A DNA stretch of 64,000 nt, taken from Ferrimonas sp048263965. Lineage in GTDB: Bacteria > Pseudomonadota > Gammaproteobacteria > Enterobacterales > Shewanellaceae. Both the position numbers and the translations under genes were made by a program. How positions within the stretch are numbered: position 1 is the stretch's first letter; each line of letters opens with the position of its first letter. Shown piece by piece: positions 31,509 through 40,356 of this stretch. The notes below the pieces were generated by a model that was given only the letters and a program-made list of their open reading frames with translations, searched no databases and was not told the origin of the DNA. Location of the stretch: contig NZ_JBLXDO010000008.1 in the NCBI RefSeq assembly GCF_048263965.1, positions 1-64,000 of the forward strand. The letters run 5' to 3'.

Positions 31509-32456
31509 TTAATGCTCGAACATCGCGGAGATGGACTCTTCGTTGCTGACGCGACGGATGGCTTCGGCCATCACTGAGGACATGGTCAGTTGAGTCACTT
31601 TACCGGTGGCACGCATCTCTTCGGACAGAGGGATGGTGTCGGTGACGATCACTTCGTCGATCACGGAGTTGGTGATGTTCTGAGGGGCGTTGCCGGAGAA
31701 AACTGGGTGGGTGGCGTAAGCGAATACGCGACGGGCACCACGCTCTTTCAGGGCTTCGGCGGCTTTACACAAGGTGCCACCGGTATCGATCATGTCATCG
31801 ACGATGATGCAGTCACGGTCCTGAACGTCACCGATGATGTGCATCACCTGAGACACGTTGGCACGGGGGCGACGCTTGTCGATGATCGCCAGGTCGGTGT
31901 CGTCCAGCAGCTTGGCTACTGCACGGGCGCGAACTACGCCACCGATGTCCGGGGAAACCACGACGGGGTTGTCCAGGTTCTTGGCGCGCATGTCTTCCAG
32001 CAGCACAGGGCTACCGAATACGTTGTCTACGGGAACGTCGAAGAAGCCCTGAATCTGCTCGGCGTGCAGGTCACAGGTCAGTACGCGGTCAACACCAACA
32101 CTGGACAGGAAGTCAGCGACGACCTTGGCGGTGATTGGCACACGGGCGGAGCGAACACGACGGTCCTGGCGGGCGTAGCCGAAGTAGGGGATCACAGCAG
32201 TGATTCGGCCAGCTGAGGCGCGGCGCAGGGCATCCACCATCACCACCAGTTCCATCAGGTTGTCATTGGTAGGGGCACAGGTGGACTGAATAATGAAGAC
32301 ATCAGCACCACGAACGTTCTCGTTGATCTGGACGCTGATTTCGCCATCGGAGAAACGACCTACGTCGGCCTCGCCCAGGGAGCAGTAGAGACGGTTGGCA
32401 ATACGCTGGGCCAGTTCGGGAGTCGCGTTGCCGGCAAAGAGCTTGATGTCGGGCAC
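31509..32456 (-). CDS. prs: Ribose-phosphate pyrophosphokinase
   Basis: Prs makes PRPP from ribose 5-phosphate and ATP for purine, pyrimidine, NAD, histidine and tryptophan synthesis. The 315-residue product is full length, with the flexible-loop RQDRR segment (YFGYARQDRRVRSAR), the catalytic DKRRP and the PRPP motif IIVDDMIDTGGTL. It follows ispE and lolB, as in E. coli. Confidence 0.97.
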   Translation of the reverse strand: MPDIKLFAGNATPELAQRIANRLYCSLGEADVGRFSDGEISVQINENVRGADVFIIQSTCAPTNDNLMELVVMVDALRRASAGRITAVIPYFGYARQDRRVRSARVPITAKVVADFLSSVGVDRVLTCDLHAEQIQGFFDVPVDNVFGSPVLLEDMRAKNLDNPVVVSPDIGGVVRARAVAKLLDDTDLAIIDKRRPRANVSQVMHIIGDVQDRDCIIVDDMIDTGGTLCKAAEALKERGARRVFAYATHPVFSGNAPQNITNSVIDEVIVTDTIPLSEEMRATGKVTQLTMSSVMAEAIRRVSNEESISAMFEH

Positions 32457-32516
32457 AGTATTAACCTCAGGCTAGGCTTATTTTGTTTTGGGTGTGGAGT
32501 CGCCGGTTGCTGCTCT

Positions 32517-33368
32517 TTATAGGGGCTGTTGACACCGTCCCATCAAGGGGGAGCGGTTGCAGCCGCGAGCAACGAACCCTTGCCACTCATTGGGCAGATC
32601 GGCATAGGCATTCAGCGCCTCCTCCTGGGTGGAAAAGGTGCCAAAAACACAGCTGCCGGTGCCGGTCATTTGAGACGGCGCGTATTGTATCAACCAGCCC
32701 AAGGCGTTTGCAACTTGACCATGGCTTTGCAACACCACGGGGGTGCAGTCATTGTGCCACTGACTGGGGCGGCGCTCTGGCTGGGCCAACTTGGGGGTAT
32801 CCCGGATCAGCCTGGGGTGGCCGAAGATCTCGGCAGTGGAGACCTCCACTCCGGGAGCGATCACCAGATACCAGGGCTCTTGAACGTCAACCGGGCGCAG
32901 TTTCTCTCCAACGCCGTCGGCAACCGCGGCACGCCCTCGGACAAACACCGGGACATCGGCCCCCAGGCTCAGTCCCAGGTCTGCCAGGGTATCCTCATCC
33001 AGATTCAGACCCCACAGGGCATTCAGCGCCACCAGGGTGGTGGCTGCGTCTGAGGAGCCGCCACCCAGCCCTCCGCCCATGGGCAGTCGCTTCTCAAGCT
33101 CTATCTGAGCACCCTGAGTGCAACCTGTGTGCCTCTGCAGCAGACGGGCGGCGCGAACGATCAGGTTGTCTTCATCGGCCACCCCTTCGACCGCCGGACT
33201 CAGGCTGACATCCGGTGTGTCGGTGATGGTGAAATGCAGGGTGTCTCCGAAATCCAGAATCTGGAACAGGGTCTGCAACTCGTGGTAGCCATCCTCCCGG
33301 CGACCATTGATGTGAAGGAATAGGTTGAGTTTGGCGGGGGCGGGCCAGTTACGGCTTGGGGTTGGCAT
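32517..33368 (-). CDS. ispE: 4-diphosphocytidyl-2-C-methyl-D-erythritol kinase
   Basis: IspE phosphorylates CDP-methylerythritol in the non-mevalonate isoprenoid pathway. The 283-residue GHMP kinase has APAKLNLFLHINGRREDGYHEL at its start (shown here in part) and the ATP loop LPMGGGLGGGSSDAAT. ATG 33368 overlaps the lolB stop by one base, which favours it over the GTG one codon upstream. The C-terminal GTGSCVFG segment is typical. Confidence 0.95.
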   Translation of the reverse strand: MPTPSRNWPAPAKLNLFLHINGRREDGYHELQTLFQILDFGDTLHFTITDTPDVSLSPAVEGVADEDNLIVRAARLLQRHTGCTQGAQIELEKRLPMGGGLGGGSSDAATTLVALNALWGLNLDEDTLADLGLSLGADVPVFVRGRAAVADGVGEKLRPVDVQEPWYLVIAPGVEVSTAEIFGHPRLIRDTPKLAQPERRPSQWHNDCTPVVLQSHGQVANALGWLIQYAPSQMTGTGSCVFGTFSTQEEALNAYADLPNEWQGFVARGCNRSPLMGRCQQPL

Positions 33369-33967
33369 CACCTTGGAAGCTCCGGTTGCCAGTCAGAAAG
33401 CGCCAATTTTAACCTGTTGTCCCCCTGGCGCAAGCTGACCATTCTGGGGATGCGATAACCCTCAATTTGTTGCCATCCTTGATATTTCATCTGCCAGGGG
33501 GGCTGATTGGGATCCAACACCAGGGTGACCTGAGCTGGCCAGCCGTTGTCATCCAGTATGGTTTGTCCCTCATCCTGTGATCCCTGCCCAAGAATCCAAC
33601 GAGAAAGATCAGTGAGGGGAACTGCCCAGCCAGTTAGGCGTCCTAACAGCTCAGAAGCGTTGTTGCCTGAGTAGGTTTTGTCCTGGTAACGGATCTTGGC
33701 CCCATTTTCCGAAGCTTGAAGGGTGATCAGGGTTGAGCCAAACAGGTTGGTCAGTCTAAGATCGTCGCGGTTGCCGTTATGTTGCCAATGAAGATTGACG
33801 GAAAGTCGCTCTTCCGGCTGGATAATGGCCAGCTTTCCCTTGAGTTGCCAACGGGTTAAATCTGATGGTGAGGCGGAGTCCCTGGATGCGGGGGGAGCAG
33901 TGGCACAGCCGGACAACCACATTAAAAATAAGAGTATGAAATAAGGGTGATATCGGCGTTTTAGCAT
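33368..33967 (-). CDS. lolB: Outer-membrane lipoprotein receptor LolB
   Basis: LolB takes lipoproteins from LolA and inserts them into the outer membrane. The signal peptide ends in the lipobox LSGC. The mature part (about 180 aa) begins with the typical W-KGKLAI-strand (RWQLKGKLAIIQPEER). It is the first gene of lolB-ispE-prs and is divergent from hemA, as in E. coli. Confidence 0.92.
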   Translation of the reverse strand: MLKRRYHPYFILLFLMWLSGCATAPPASRDSASPSDLTRWQLKGKLAIIQPEERLSVNLHWQHNGNRDDLRLTNLFGSTLITLQASENGAKIRYQDKTYSGNNASELLGRLTGWAVPLTDLSRWILGQGSQDEGQTILDDNGWPAQVTLVLDPNQPPWQMKYQGWQQIEGYRIPRMVSLRQGDNRLKLALSDWQPELPR

Positions 33968-34034
33968 AAATTACCTGTTTTGTGCACTGTACCACAATCA
34001 GCAACATAACCATTGTTTAGAGTCGACAACCGTC

Positions 34035-34063
34035 TTTCAAGGTTGCGCGTTTGCGCATAGAAT
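34035..34063 (+). promoter_or_regulatory. Candidate hemA promoter
   Basis: TTTCAA and TAGAAT are 17 bases apart, about 50 bases before the hemA start codon. TTGCGC occurs three times (34043, 34051, 34063) in or beside the promoter; the last is part of the palindrome TTGCGCAA. The repeats look operator-like, but I cannot name a regulator. Confidence 0.4.
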
Positions 34064-34112
34064 TGCGCAAATCTCGACCCATGTTCAAATTTCGGGTTTA
34101 AGCTGGAGAACC

Positions 34113-35363
34113 ATGACGTTAGTAGCAATTGGGATCAACCACAAGACCGCCAGTGTCTCTCTGCGGGAGAAACTGGCATTTGGACCGGATATCCTGGGTG
34201 ATGCCCTCAAAAGCGTGTCCAAGCTGACGCCGACTGGCGAAGCGGTGATCCTGTCTACCTGCAACCGCACCGAACTCTACATCAACCGTGTAGACAGCGA
34301 AGCCCTGGTGGACTGGCTGGTGGAGTACCACAACCTGCCAGAGGATGAGGTGCGAGCCAGCCTCTATCTTCACGAAAACCAGGCAGCGGTCAAACACCTG
34401 CTTCGTGTTTCCGCCGGTCTGGACTCCCTGGTTCTGGGCGAGCCCCAGATCCTCGGACAGATCAAGCAGGCCTTTGGCAACGCCCAGCAGCACGGTACCG
34501 TGTCCCACACTCTGGACCGTATGTTCCAGCACACCTTCAAGGTGGCCAAGAAGATCCGCACCGAAACCGAGATCGGCTCTTCGGCGGTCTCTGTGGCCTT
34601 TGCGGCGGTGAACCTGGCCAAACACATCTTCGACGATCTCTCCAAGTCCAATGTATTGCTGGTGGGCGCCGGTGAGACCATCGAGCTGGTGGCTCGACAC
34701 CTCAAGGAGGCGGGCGTGACCACCATGACTGTGGCCAACCGTACCGTCAGTCGCGCCGAAGGGATGGCCGAGGAGTTTGGCGCCAGGGTGGTCACCCTGC
34801 CTCAGATCCCCGAGTGCCTGCCTCAGGCGGATATCGTTATCTCCTCCACCGCTTCGCCACTGCCGATCCTGGGTAAGGGGATGGTGGAGAACGCCCTGAA
34901 GCAGCGACGTCAACAGCCGATGCTGCTGGTAGACATCGCAGTGCCTCGCGACATCGAAGCCGAGGTGGGTGAGTTGGAAAATGCCTATCTGTACACTGTG
35001 GATGACCTGCAGGGGATCGTGCAGAAGAACATGGAATCCCGCCTCGAGGCTGCCGAACAGGCCGAGGTGATCGCCGATGAGCAGTCCGAAGAGTTTATGG
35101 ACTGGCTGCGCAGCCTGGACTCCATCGACACCCTGAAACAGTTCCGGGATCAGAGCCTGGCCACCAAGGATGAGGTGCTTGAGCGCTCCCTGGCCAAGCT
35201 GAAATCCGGAGCCTCTGCGGAGCAGGTATTGAGCGAGTTGGCCAACAAGCTGACCAACAGATTGATCCACTCCCCGACTCAGGCATTGTCCCAGGCAGCA
35301 CGCTCCGGCGACCTGAATTCCCTAGACCTCTTGCGTAAGGCCCTTGGCATCAACGACAATTAG
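34113..35363 (+). CDS. hemA: Glutamyl-tRNA reductase
   Basis: HemA reduces glutamyl-tRNA to glutamate-1-semialdehyde, the first committed step of haem synthesis by the C5 route. The 416-residue product has the catalytic cysteine in LSTCNRTELY, the N-terminal GINHKTASVSLREKLAF and the NADPH-binding VLLVGAGETIELVARHL. A C-terminal dimerisation helix is present. It starts the hemA-prfA-prmC-sirB series. Confidence 0.97.
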   Translation: MTLVAIGINHKTASVSLREKLAFGPDILGDALKSVSKLTPTGEAVILSTCNRTELYINRVDSEALVDWLVEYHNLPEDEVRASLYLHENQAAVKHLLRVSAGLDSLVLGEPQILGQIKQAFGNAQQHGTVSHTLDRMFQHTFKVAKKIRTETEIGSSAVSVAFAAVNLAKHIFDDLSKSNVLLVGAGETIELVARHLKEAGVTTMTVANRTVSRAEGMAEEFGARVVTLPQIPECLPQADIVISSTASPLPILGKGMVENALKQRRQQPMLLVDIAVPRDIEAEVGELENAYLYTVDDLQGIVQKNMESRLEAAEQAEVIADEQSEEFMDWLRSLDSIDTLKQFRDQSLATKDEVLERSLAKLKSGASAEQVLSELANKLTNRLIHSPTQALSQAARSGDLNSLDLLRKALGINDN

Positions 35364-35392
35364 CGCCAGCGTTATTTGTTAAAGTTGAAAAG

Positions 35393-36472
35393 ATGAAGCC
35401 TTCCGTTATTGCAAAACTAGAGGGCTTGCTCGAGCGTTATGAAGAGGTTCAGGCGCTGTTGGGCGAGCCCGATGTGATCTCCGATCAAGATCGGTTCCGT
35501 GCTCTTTCCAAGGAGTTCTCCCAGCTCGAAGAGGTGGTGAAGGCATTCCAGTCCTACCGCCAGGCTGGCGAAGACATTGAGACCGCCCAGGAGATGCTCG
35601 ACGATCCTGACATGAAAGAGATGGCGGAAGAGGAGCTCAAGGAGGCCCAGGAGGTCCGCGAGAGACTGGAAGATGAGCTGCAGATCCTGCTGCTGCCCAG
35701 GGATCCCAAGGACGACTCCAACGCCTTTATTGAGATTCGTGCCGGTGCTGGCGGCGACGAAGCCTCCATCTTTGCCGGTGATCTGTTCCGTATGTACAGC
35801 CGTTATGCCGAAACCAAGGGGTGGCGCATCGAACTGATGTCCGCCGCCGAGGGCGAGCATGGTGGCTTCTCCAAGGTGATCGCCAAGCTGTCCGGCGACG
35901 GCGCCTATGGGGTGATGAAGTTTGAAAGTGGCGGTCACCGGGTTCAACGGGTACCGGCCACCGAGTCCCAGGGACGCATCCACACCTCCGCCTGTACCGT
36001 TATCGTGATGCCTGAGCTGCCGGAAGCGGAGCAGATTGAGATCAATCCCGCTGATCTGAAGGTGGACACCTTCCGAGCCTCCGGTGCCGGTGGTCAGCAC
36101 GTGAACAAAACCGACTCTGCCATCCGCATTACCCACCTCCCGTCCGGGGTGGTGGTGGAGTGTCAGGATGAGCGCTCCCAGCATAAGAACCGTGCCCGGG
36201 CCATGTCCATCCTTGCTGCCCGCCTGCAGGCGGCGGAAGATGAGAAGCGTCGCAATGAGGAGCAGAGCTCCCGTCGCAACCTGATGGCTTCCGGTGACCG
36301 CAGTGAGCGCATCCGCACCTACAACTACCCTCAGGGGCGGGTGACCGACCATCGCATCAACCTGACCCTGTATCGCCTCAATGAGGTGATCGAAGGGGAT
36401 CTGGATGCCCTGGCACAACCCATTCTCCAGGAGCACCAGGCGGACATGCTGGCCGCTCTGGCGGAGGAGTAA
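35393..36472 (+). CDS. prfA: Peptide chain release factor 1
   Basis: RF1 ends translation at UAA and UAG. The 359-residue protein contains the GGQ motif in ASGAGGQHVNKTDSAIR, and the codon-recognition region lies upstream (RVPATESQGRIHTSA, with the PAT-type tripeptide in PATE). It is followed two bases later by prmC, whose product methylates the glutamine of GGQ. Confidence 0.97.
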   Translation: MKPSVIAKLEGLLERYEEVQALLGEPDVISDQDRFRALSKEFSQLEEVVKAFQSYRQAGEDIETAQEMLDDPDMKEMAEEELKEAQEVRERLEDELQILLLPRDPKDDSNAFIEIRAGAGGDEASIFAGDLFRMYSRYAETKGWRIELMSAAEGEHGGFSKVIAKLSGDGAYGVMKFESGGHRVQRVPATESQGRIHTSACTVIVMPELPEAEQIEINPADLKVDTFRASGAGGQHVNKTDSAIRITHLPSGVVVECQDERSQHKNRARAMSILAARLQAAEDEKRRNEEQSSRRNLMASGDRSERIRTYNYPQGRVTDHRINLTLYRLNEVIEGDLDALAQPILQEHQADMLAALAEE

Positions 36473-36474
36473 GG

Positions 36475-37320
36475 GTGCGCCTGGATCAGGCACTGGCCCA
36501 TGGCGCACGGTGCCTGCAGGGGGGAGAGTCGCCGCAACTGGACGCCCAGCTGCTGCTCTGCTTCGTGCTGGAACGCCCCAAAACCTACCTCTATACCTGG
36601 CCTGAGCGGGAGCTGACCCCGGAGCAGCAGACTCAGTTCGATGCCCTGCTGAGCCGCCGGGCAGCCGGCGAGCCTGTAGCTCACATCACCGGGGGCAGGG
36701 AGTTCTGGTCCCTGCCGCTGAAGGTCAACCCCAGCACCCTGATCCCCAGGCCGGATACCGAGGCGCTGGTGGAGTTTGCCCTGGAAAGGGATCTGAAACC
36801 GGGCAGCACCGTAGTGGATCTGGGCACAGGTACCGGTGCCATCGCCCTGGCCCTGGCCAGTGAGCGCCCGGATTGGCGCATCACCGCCGTCGACCTCAAG
36901 GAGGACGCGGTGGCTCTGGCCCAGGCCAACCGGGATGCCCTGGGGCTGGATGTGGAGGTTATCCAGAGCAGTTGGTTCGACTCTCTCGAAGGGCGGTGCT
37001 TCGATCTGGTGATCTCCAACCCGCCCTATATCGAAGAGGCCGATCCCCACCTGAGCCAGGGTGACGTGCGGTTCGAGCCGCTGTCCGCGCTCACCTCCGG
37101 AGAGGATGGGTTGGTGGATATTACCCATATTGTTGAAAATGGTCGCCAATTCCTCAATGATGGCGGCACCATGGTGTTAGAACACGGTTACAATCAGGCT
37201 GCTCAGGTTCGAGCCCTGTTTGAACATTTCGGTTACACCGAGGTCGGATCCGGCAAGGATCTGGCCGGAAGGGAAAGATTCAGTTTTGGCCGCCTGATGG
37301 CGGCAACCAAGGAGATTTAA
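36475..37320 (+). CDS. prmC: Release-factor glutamine methyltransferase
   Basis: PrmC methylates the GGQ glutamine of RF1 and RF2. The 281-residue product has the SAM-binding VVDLGTGTGAIALALA and the catalytic NPPY in DLVISNPPYIEE. The start is GTG at 36475, two bases after the prfA stop. The stop overlaps the start of the next gene by one base. Confidence 0.96.
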   Translation: MRLDQALAHGARCLQGGESPQLDAQLLLCFVLERPKTYLYTWPERELTPEQQTQFDALLSRRAAGEPVAHITGGREFWSLPLKVNPSTLIPRPDTEALVEFALERDLKPGSTVVDLGTGTGAIALALASERPDWRITAVDLKEDAVALAQANRDALGLDVEVIQSSWFDSLEGRCFDLVISNPPYIEEADPHLSQGDVRFEPLSALTSGEDGLVDITHIVENGRQFLNDGGTMVLEHGYNQAAQVRALFEHFGYTEVGSGKDLAGRERFSFGRLMAATKEI

Positions 37321-37703
37321 TGGACGCACTCTACCCTGGAGTCAAACATTTCCACATGCTGATGATCGGCATGAGCGTGACCCTGTTGACCCTGAGATTC
37401 ATCTGGAGCATGAGTGGCTCCCGCTTTATGAACCGTCGCTGGGTTAAGGTGTTTCCCCATGTTGTGGATACCCTGCTGCTGCTCTCCGGCGCAGCGCTCT
37501 GCTTCCTGATCGCCCAGTACCCAGGTTCCAGCCCCTGGCTGACCGAGAAGCTGCTGAGTCTGGTGGCCTACATTCTTCTCGGCGTCTTTGCCATGAAGAG
37601 TAAGGGTAAGCTATTGAGAGTTCTTGCCTTCTTCGGTGCTCTGGGGTGGCTGGGCATGATCGCCAAGGTGGCCATGACCAAGACTCCGATCCTGATGGGC
37701 TGA
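37320..37703 (+). CDS. SirB2-family membrane protein
   Basis: A 127-residue protein with four predicted membrane helices and the SirB2 pattern (YPGVKHFHMLMIGMSVTLL, then RWVKVFPHVVDTLLLLSG). The conserved histidines in HFHM and PHVVD are typical of the family. Function is unknown; in E. coli a homologue is found in the same hemA-kdsA cluster. It is translationally coupled to prmC and ends in a strong terminator. Confidence 0.88.
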   Translation: MDALYPGVKHFHMLMIGMSVTLLTLRFIWSMSGSRFMNRRWVKVFPHVVDTLLLLSGAALCFLIAQYPGSSPWLTEKLLSLVAYILLGVFAMKSKGKLLRVLAFFGALGWLGMIAKVAMTKTPILMG

Positions 37704-37707
37704 TTTT

Positions 37708-37734
37708 GATGGCGCCCAGGGGCGCCATCTTTTT
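37708..37734 (+). terminator. Terminator of hemA-prfA-prmC-sirB2
   Basis: GATGGCGCC and GGCGCCATC form a 9-bp stem around CAGG and are followed by TTTTT. It starts five bases after the SirB2 gene. Confidence 0.88.
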
Positions 37735-37805
37735 CCTGGTCCCAGGGGCCAGGATATAAAAAACACGCCGGCTAAGACCGGTGACAAAAATAATTCGAGG
37801 AAGTT

Positions 37806-39053
37806 ATGCAACAGGTAATGTTCACCAACCCGGCCACCGTGCTGGGTATTTTAATGCTGGTGCTGGGGGCGGTGTTCTACACCCACCAGAGCCGCCACCC
37901 CTTCTGGCAGGGGTTTTACCGATTCGTTCCCGCTTTGCTGCTCTGTTACTTCATCCCATCACTGCTCAACAGCTTTGGGGTGATCGACGGTGATGATAAG
38001 ACCCTTTACTACGTCGCCTCCCGTTTCCTGCTGCCCACAGCCCTGGTGCTGCTGACCCTGAAGTTGGATCTGCGTGCGATCGCCCGTCTGGGACCCAAGG
38101 CGATCATCATGTTTTTCACCGGTACCCTGGGTATTGTCATCGGCGCGCCCATCGCCCTACTGGTAACCTCGGCCATGTTCCCTGAGCTTCTGGGCGGACA
38201 CGGCCCGGAAGCGGTATGGCGCGGCATGACCACGGTGGCGGGAAGCTGGATCGGCGGCGGTGCCAACCAGACCGCCATGAAAGAGATCTATGGCGTGGGG
38301 GACAACATCTTCTCGGCGATGATCGCCGTGGATGTGATTGTCGCCAACATATGGATGGCGGTGCTGCTGTTTATGGCGGGTAAAGCCAAGGAGATCGACG
38401 CCGCCAATGGTGCCGATGCCTCCGCCATTGAGGCGCTCAAAGATAAGATGTCCCACTGGGAGGCCAACAATGCCCGTATGGCGCACCTCAATGACCTGAT
38501 CTTCATCGTGGCCATCGGTTTCGGTGTGACCGGCCTGGCGCACCTGGGTGCAGACGTCCTCAGCCCCTGGTTTGCTGATAACTTCCCGGAGCTGAAGCGC
38601 TACAGCCTGCATTCCAAGTTTTTCTGGCTGATCGTGATCGCCACCGCCGTCGGTATTGCCCTGTCACTGACCCGAGTGGCTAAGCTTGAGGAGGCGGGAG
38701 CCTCCAAGGTGGGGTCTGCCTTCATCTATGTGCTGGTGGCGACCATCGGCATGCATATGGACATCAAGGCGATCCTGGATTCGCCGGTGTACTTCCTGCT
38801 GGGCGGCATCTGGATGCTGGTGCACGCCAGCCTGATGCTGTTTATGGCCAAACTGATTAAGGCCCCGCTGTTCTATATGGCCGTGGGCAGTCAGGCCAAC
38901 GTCGGCGGCGCGGCCAGTGCCCCTGTGGTGGCCAGTGCCTTCCACCCCAGCCTGGCGCCTGTGGGCGTGCTGCTGGCGGTGCTGGGTTACGCCGTGGGTA
39001 CTTACATGGCCTGGTTCAGCGGACAGATATTGCAAGTATTGGCGGGTGGTTAA
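37806..39053 (+). CDS. DUF819-family membrane protein
   Basis: The 415-residue product has about ten membrane helices. Family signatures include ATVAGSWIGGGANQTAM (here MTTVAGSWIGGGANQ), VANIWMAVLLFMAG and the C-terminal GSQANVGGAASAPVVASAF. The repeated GGGAN/NVGG boxes resemble those of sodium-coupled anion transporters, so a transport role is plausible, but no substrate is known. AGGAAGTT precedes the start. It is placed between sirB2 and kdsA, which are neighbours or near-neighbours in E. coli. Confidence 0.82.
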   Translation: MQQVMFTNPATVLGILMLVLGAVFYTHQSRHPFWQGFYRFVPALLLCYFIPSLLNSFGVIDGDDKTLYYVASRFLLPTALVLLTLKLDLRAIARLGPKAIIMFFTGTLGIVIGAPIALLVTSAMFPELLGGHGPEAVWRGMTTVAGSWIGGGANQTAMKEIYGVGDNIFSAMIAVDVIVANIWMAVLLFMAGKAKEIDAANGADASAIEALKDKMSHWEANNARMAHLNDLIFIVAIGFGVTGLAHLGADVLSPWFADNFPELKRYSLHSKFFWLIVIATAVGIALSLTRVAKLEEAGASKVGSAFIYVLVATIGMHMDIKAILDSPVYFLLGGIWMLVHASLMLFMAKLIKAPLFYMAVGSQANVGGAASAPVVASAFHPSLAPVGVLLAVLGYAVGTYMAWFSGQILQVLAGG

Positions 39054-39080
39054 ACCACCCCATTCATAAAGAGAGTTGTT

Positions 39081-39932
39081 ATGCAAAATCGCACTATTGA
39101 AGTGAGTAACCTGGAGGTTGCCAACGACAAGCCGTTCGTGCTGTTTGGCGGCATGAACGTGCTGGAGTCCCGTGACCTGGCGATGCAGGTGGCGGAGCAT
39201 TACGTCGAGGTGACCAGCAAGCTGGGCATTCCCTATGTATTCAAAGCCTCCTTCGATAAGGCCAACCGCAGTTCCATCCACTCCTATCGTGGGCCTGGTA
39301 TGGAAGAGGGTCTGAAGATCTTCCAGGAGATCAAGGAGCAGTTTCAGGTACCGGTGATCACCGACGTCCATGAGATCCATCAGTGTGCACCGGTGGCCGA
39401 AGTGGCGGACGTGATCCAGTTGCCCGCCTTCCTGGCCCGTCAGACCGATCTGGTGCAGGCGATGGCCGAGACCGGTGCGGTGATCAACGTCAAGAAGCCT
39501 CAGTTCCTCAGCCCTGGGCAGATGAAGAACATCGTTGATAAATTCAACGAGTGTGGCAACGACAAGGTGATTCTGTGCGAGCGCGGCAGCAACTTTGGTT
39601 ATGACAACCTGGTGGTGGACATGCTGGGCTTCCGCACCATGAAGGAGTGCAGCGGCGGTTTGCCGGTGATCTTCGATGTGACCCACGCCCTGCAGTGCCG
39701 TGACCCTCTGGGGGCGGCTTCCGGCGGACGTCGTCATCAGACGGTGGAACTGGCTAAGGCGGGTATGGCTACCGGTTTGGCGGGGTTGTTCCTGGAAGCG
39801 CACCCGGATCCCGACAAGGCCCGTTGCGATGGTCCCAGCGCTCTGCCTCTGGCGGTGCTGGAGCCCTTCCTGGCTCAGATGAAAGCCCTGGATGACCTGA
39901 TCAAGTCTCAGCCTGACCTGGCCATCTCCTGA
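39081..39932 (+). CDS. kdsA: 3-deoxy-8-phosphooctulonate synthase
   Basis: KdsA condenses arabinose 5-phosphate and PEP to KDO 8-phosphate for lipopolysaccharide. The 283-residue protein has YVFKASFDKANRSSI, LPAFLARQTDL and FDVTHALQ. Asn in INVKKPQFLSPGQMKN marks the metal-independent type found in enterobacteria. It is preceded by AGAGAG and lies 27 bases after the DUF819 gene. Confidence 0.97.
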   Translation: MQNRTIEVSNLEVANDKPFVLFGGMNVLESRDLAMQVAEHYVEVTSKLGIPYVFKASFDKANRSSIHSYRGPGMEEGLKIFQEIKEQFQVPVITDVHEIHQCAPVAEVADVIQLPAFLARQTDLVQAMAETGAVINVKKPQFLSPGQMKNIVDKFNECGNDKVILCERGSNFGYDNLVVDMLGFRTMKECSGGLPVIFDVTHALQCRDPLGAASGGRRHQTVELAKAGMATGLAGLFLEAHPDPDKARCDGPSALPLAVLEPFLAQMKALDDLIKSQPDLAIS

Positions 39933-39985
39933 CACTGTCGCCCCTGTCGCCCGACCTTGGCGACAGGGCTTCTTCCTTGCGAGTC

Positions 39986-40213
39986 TTAGTCAGCCAGGGT
40001 GGCTTTTGGAGCGGGCTGAGTCGCTACATCCATAGGCTCGCTCACGTCCATGGTGGCCTGCTCGGCCTGCATCCGCTGAACCTGTTGCTCCAGCTGTAGT
40101 TCGATCTGTTGATGAATGTCGTTGAGGTTAAACTCCACCGCCTCAGGCTTGGCCAGGGGGTTGTGCATGGCAACGGCAACTACGGTGGGGATAAGCAGGC
40201 TTAAAGTGGTCAT
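39986..40213 (-). CDS. Small exported or membrane-anchored protein (75 aa)
   Basis: The short product has a hydrophobic N-terminus (MTTLSLLIPTVVAVAM) and a glutamine-rich helix (IHQQIELQLEQQVQRMQAEQ) that could form a coiled coil. I prefer ATG 40213 because GAGG lies eight bases upstream; an ATG four codons earlier is less well placed. No family is recognised. It is divergent from gcvA, and a shared control region of about 140 bases separates them. Confidence 0.55.
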   Translation of the reverse strand: MTTLSLLIPTVVAVAMHNPLAKPEAVEFNLNDIHQQIELQLEQQVQRMQAEQATMDVSEPMDVATQPAPKATLAD

Positions 40214-40356
40214 GTCGGGCCTCATCGATTTCAGGAAGAAGGTTAAATTCAGTGCGTCTACGGGGTGAAAAATAGCCGGGTGGGATAGTGATAACAAACG
40301 ATTTAATATAATATTCGGTATTAGAAAATCTTATCCGGTAACCTTGAGGTAACCCT

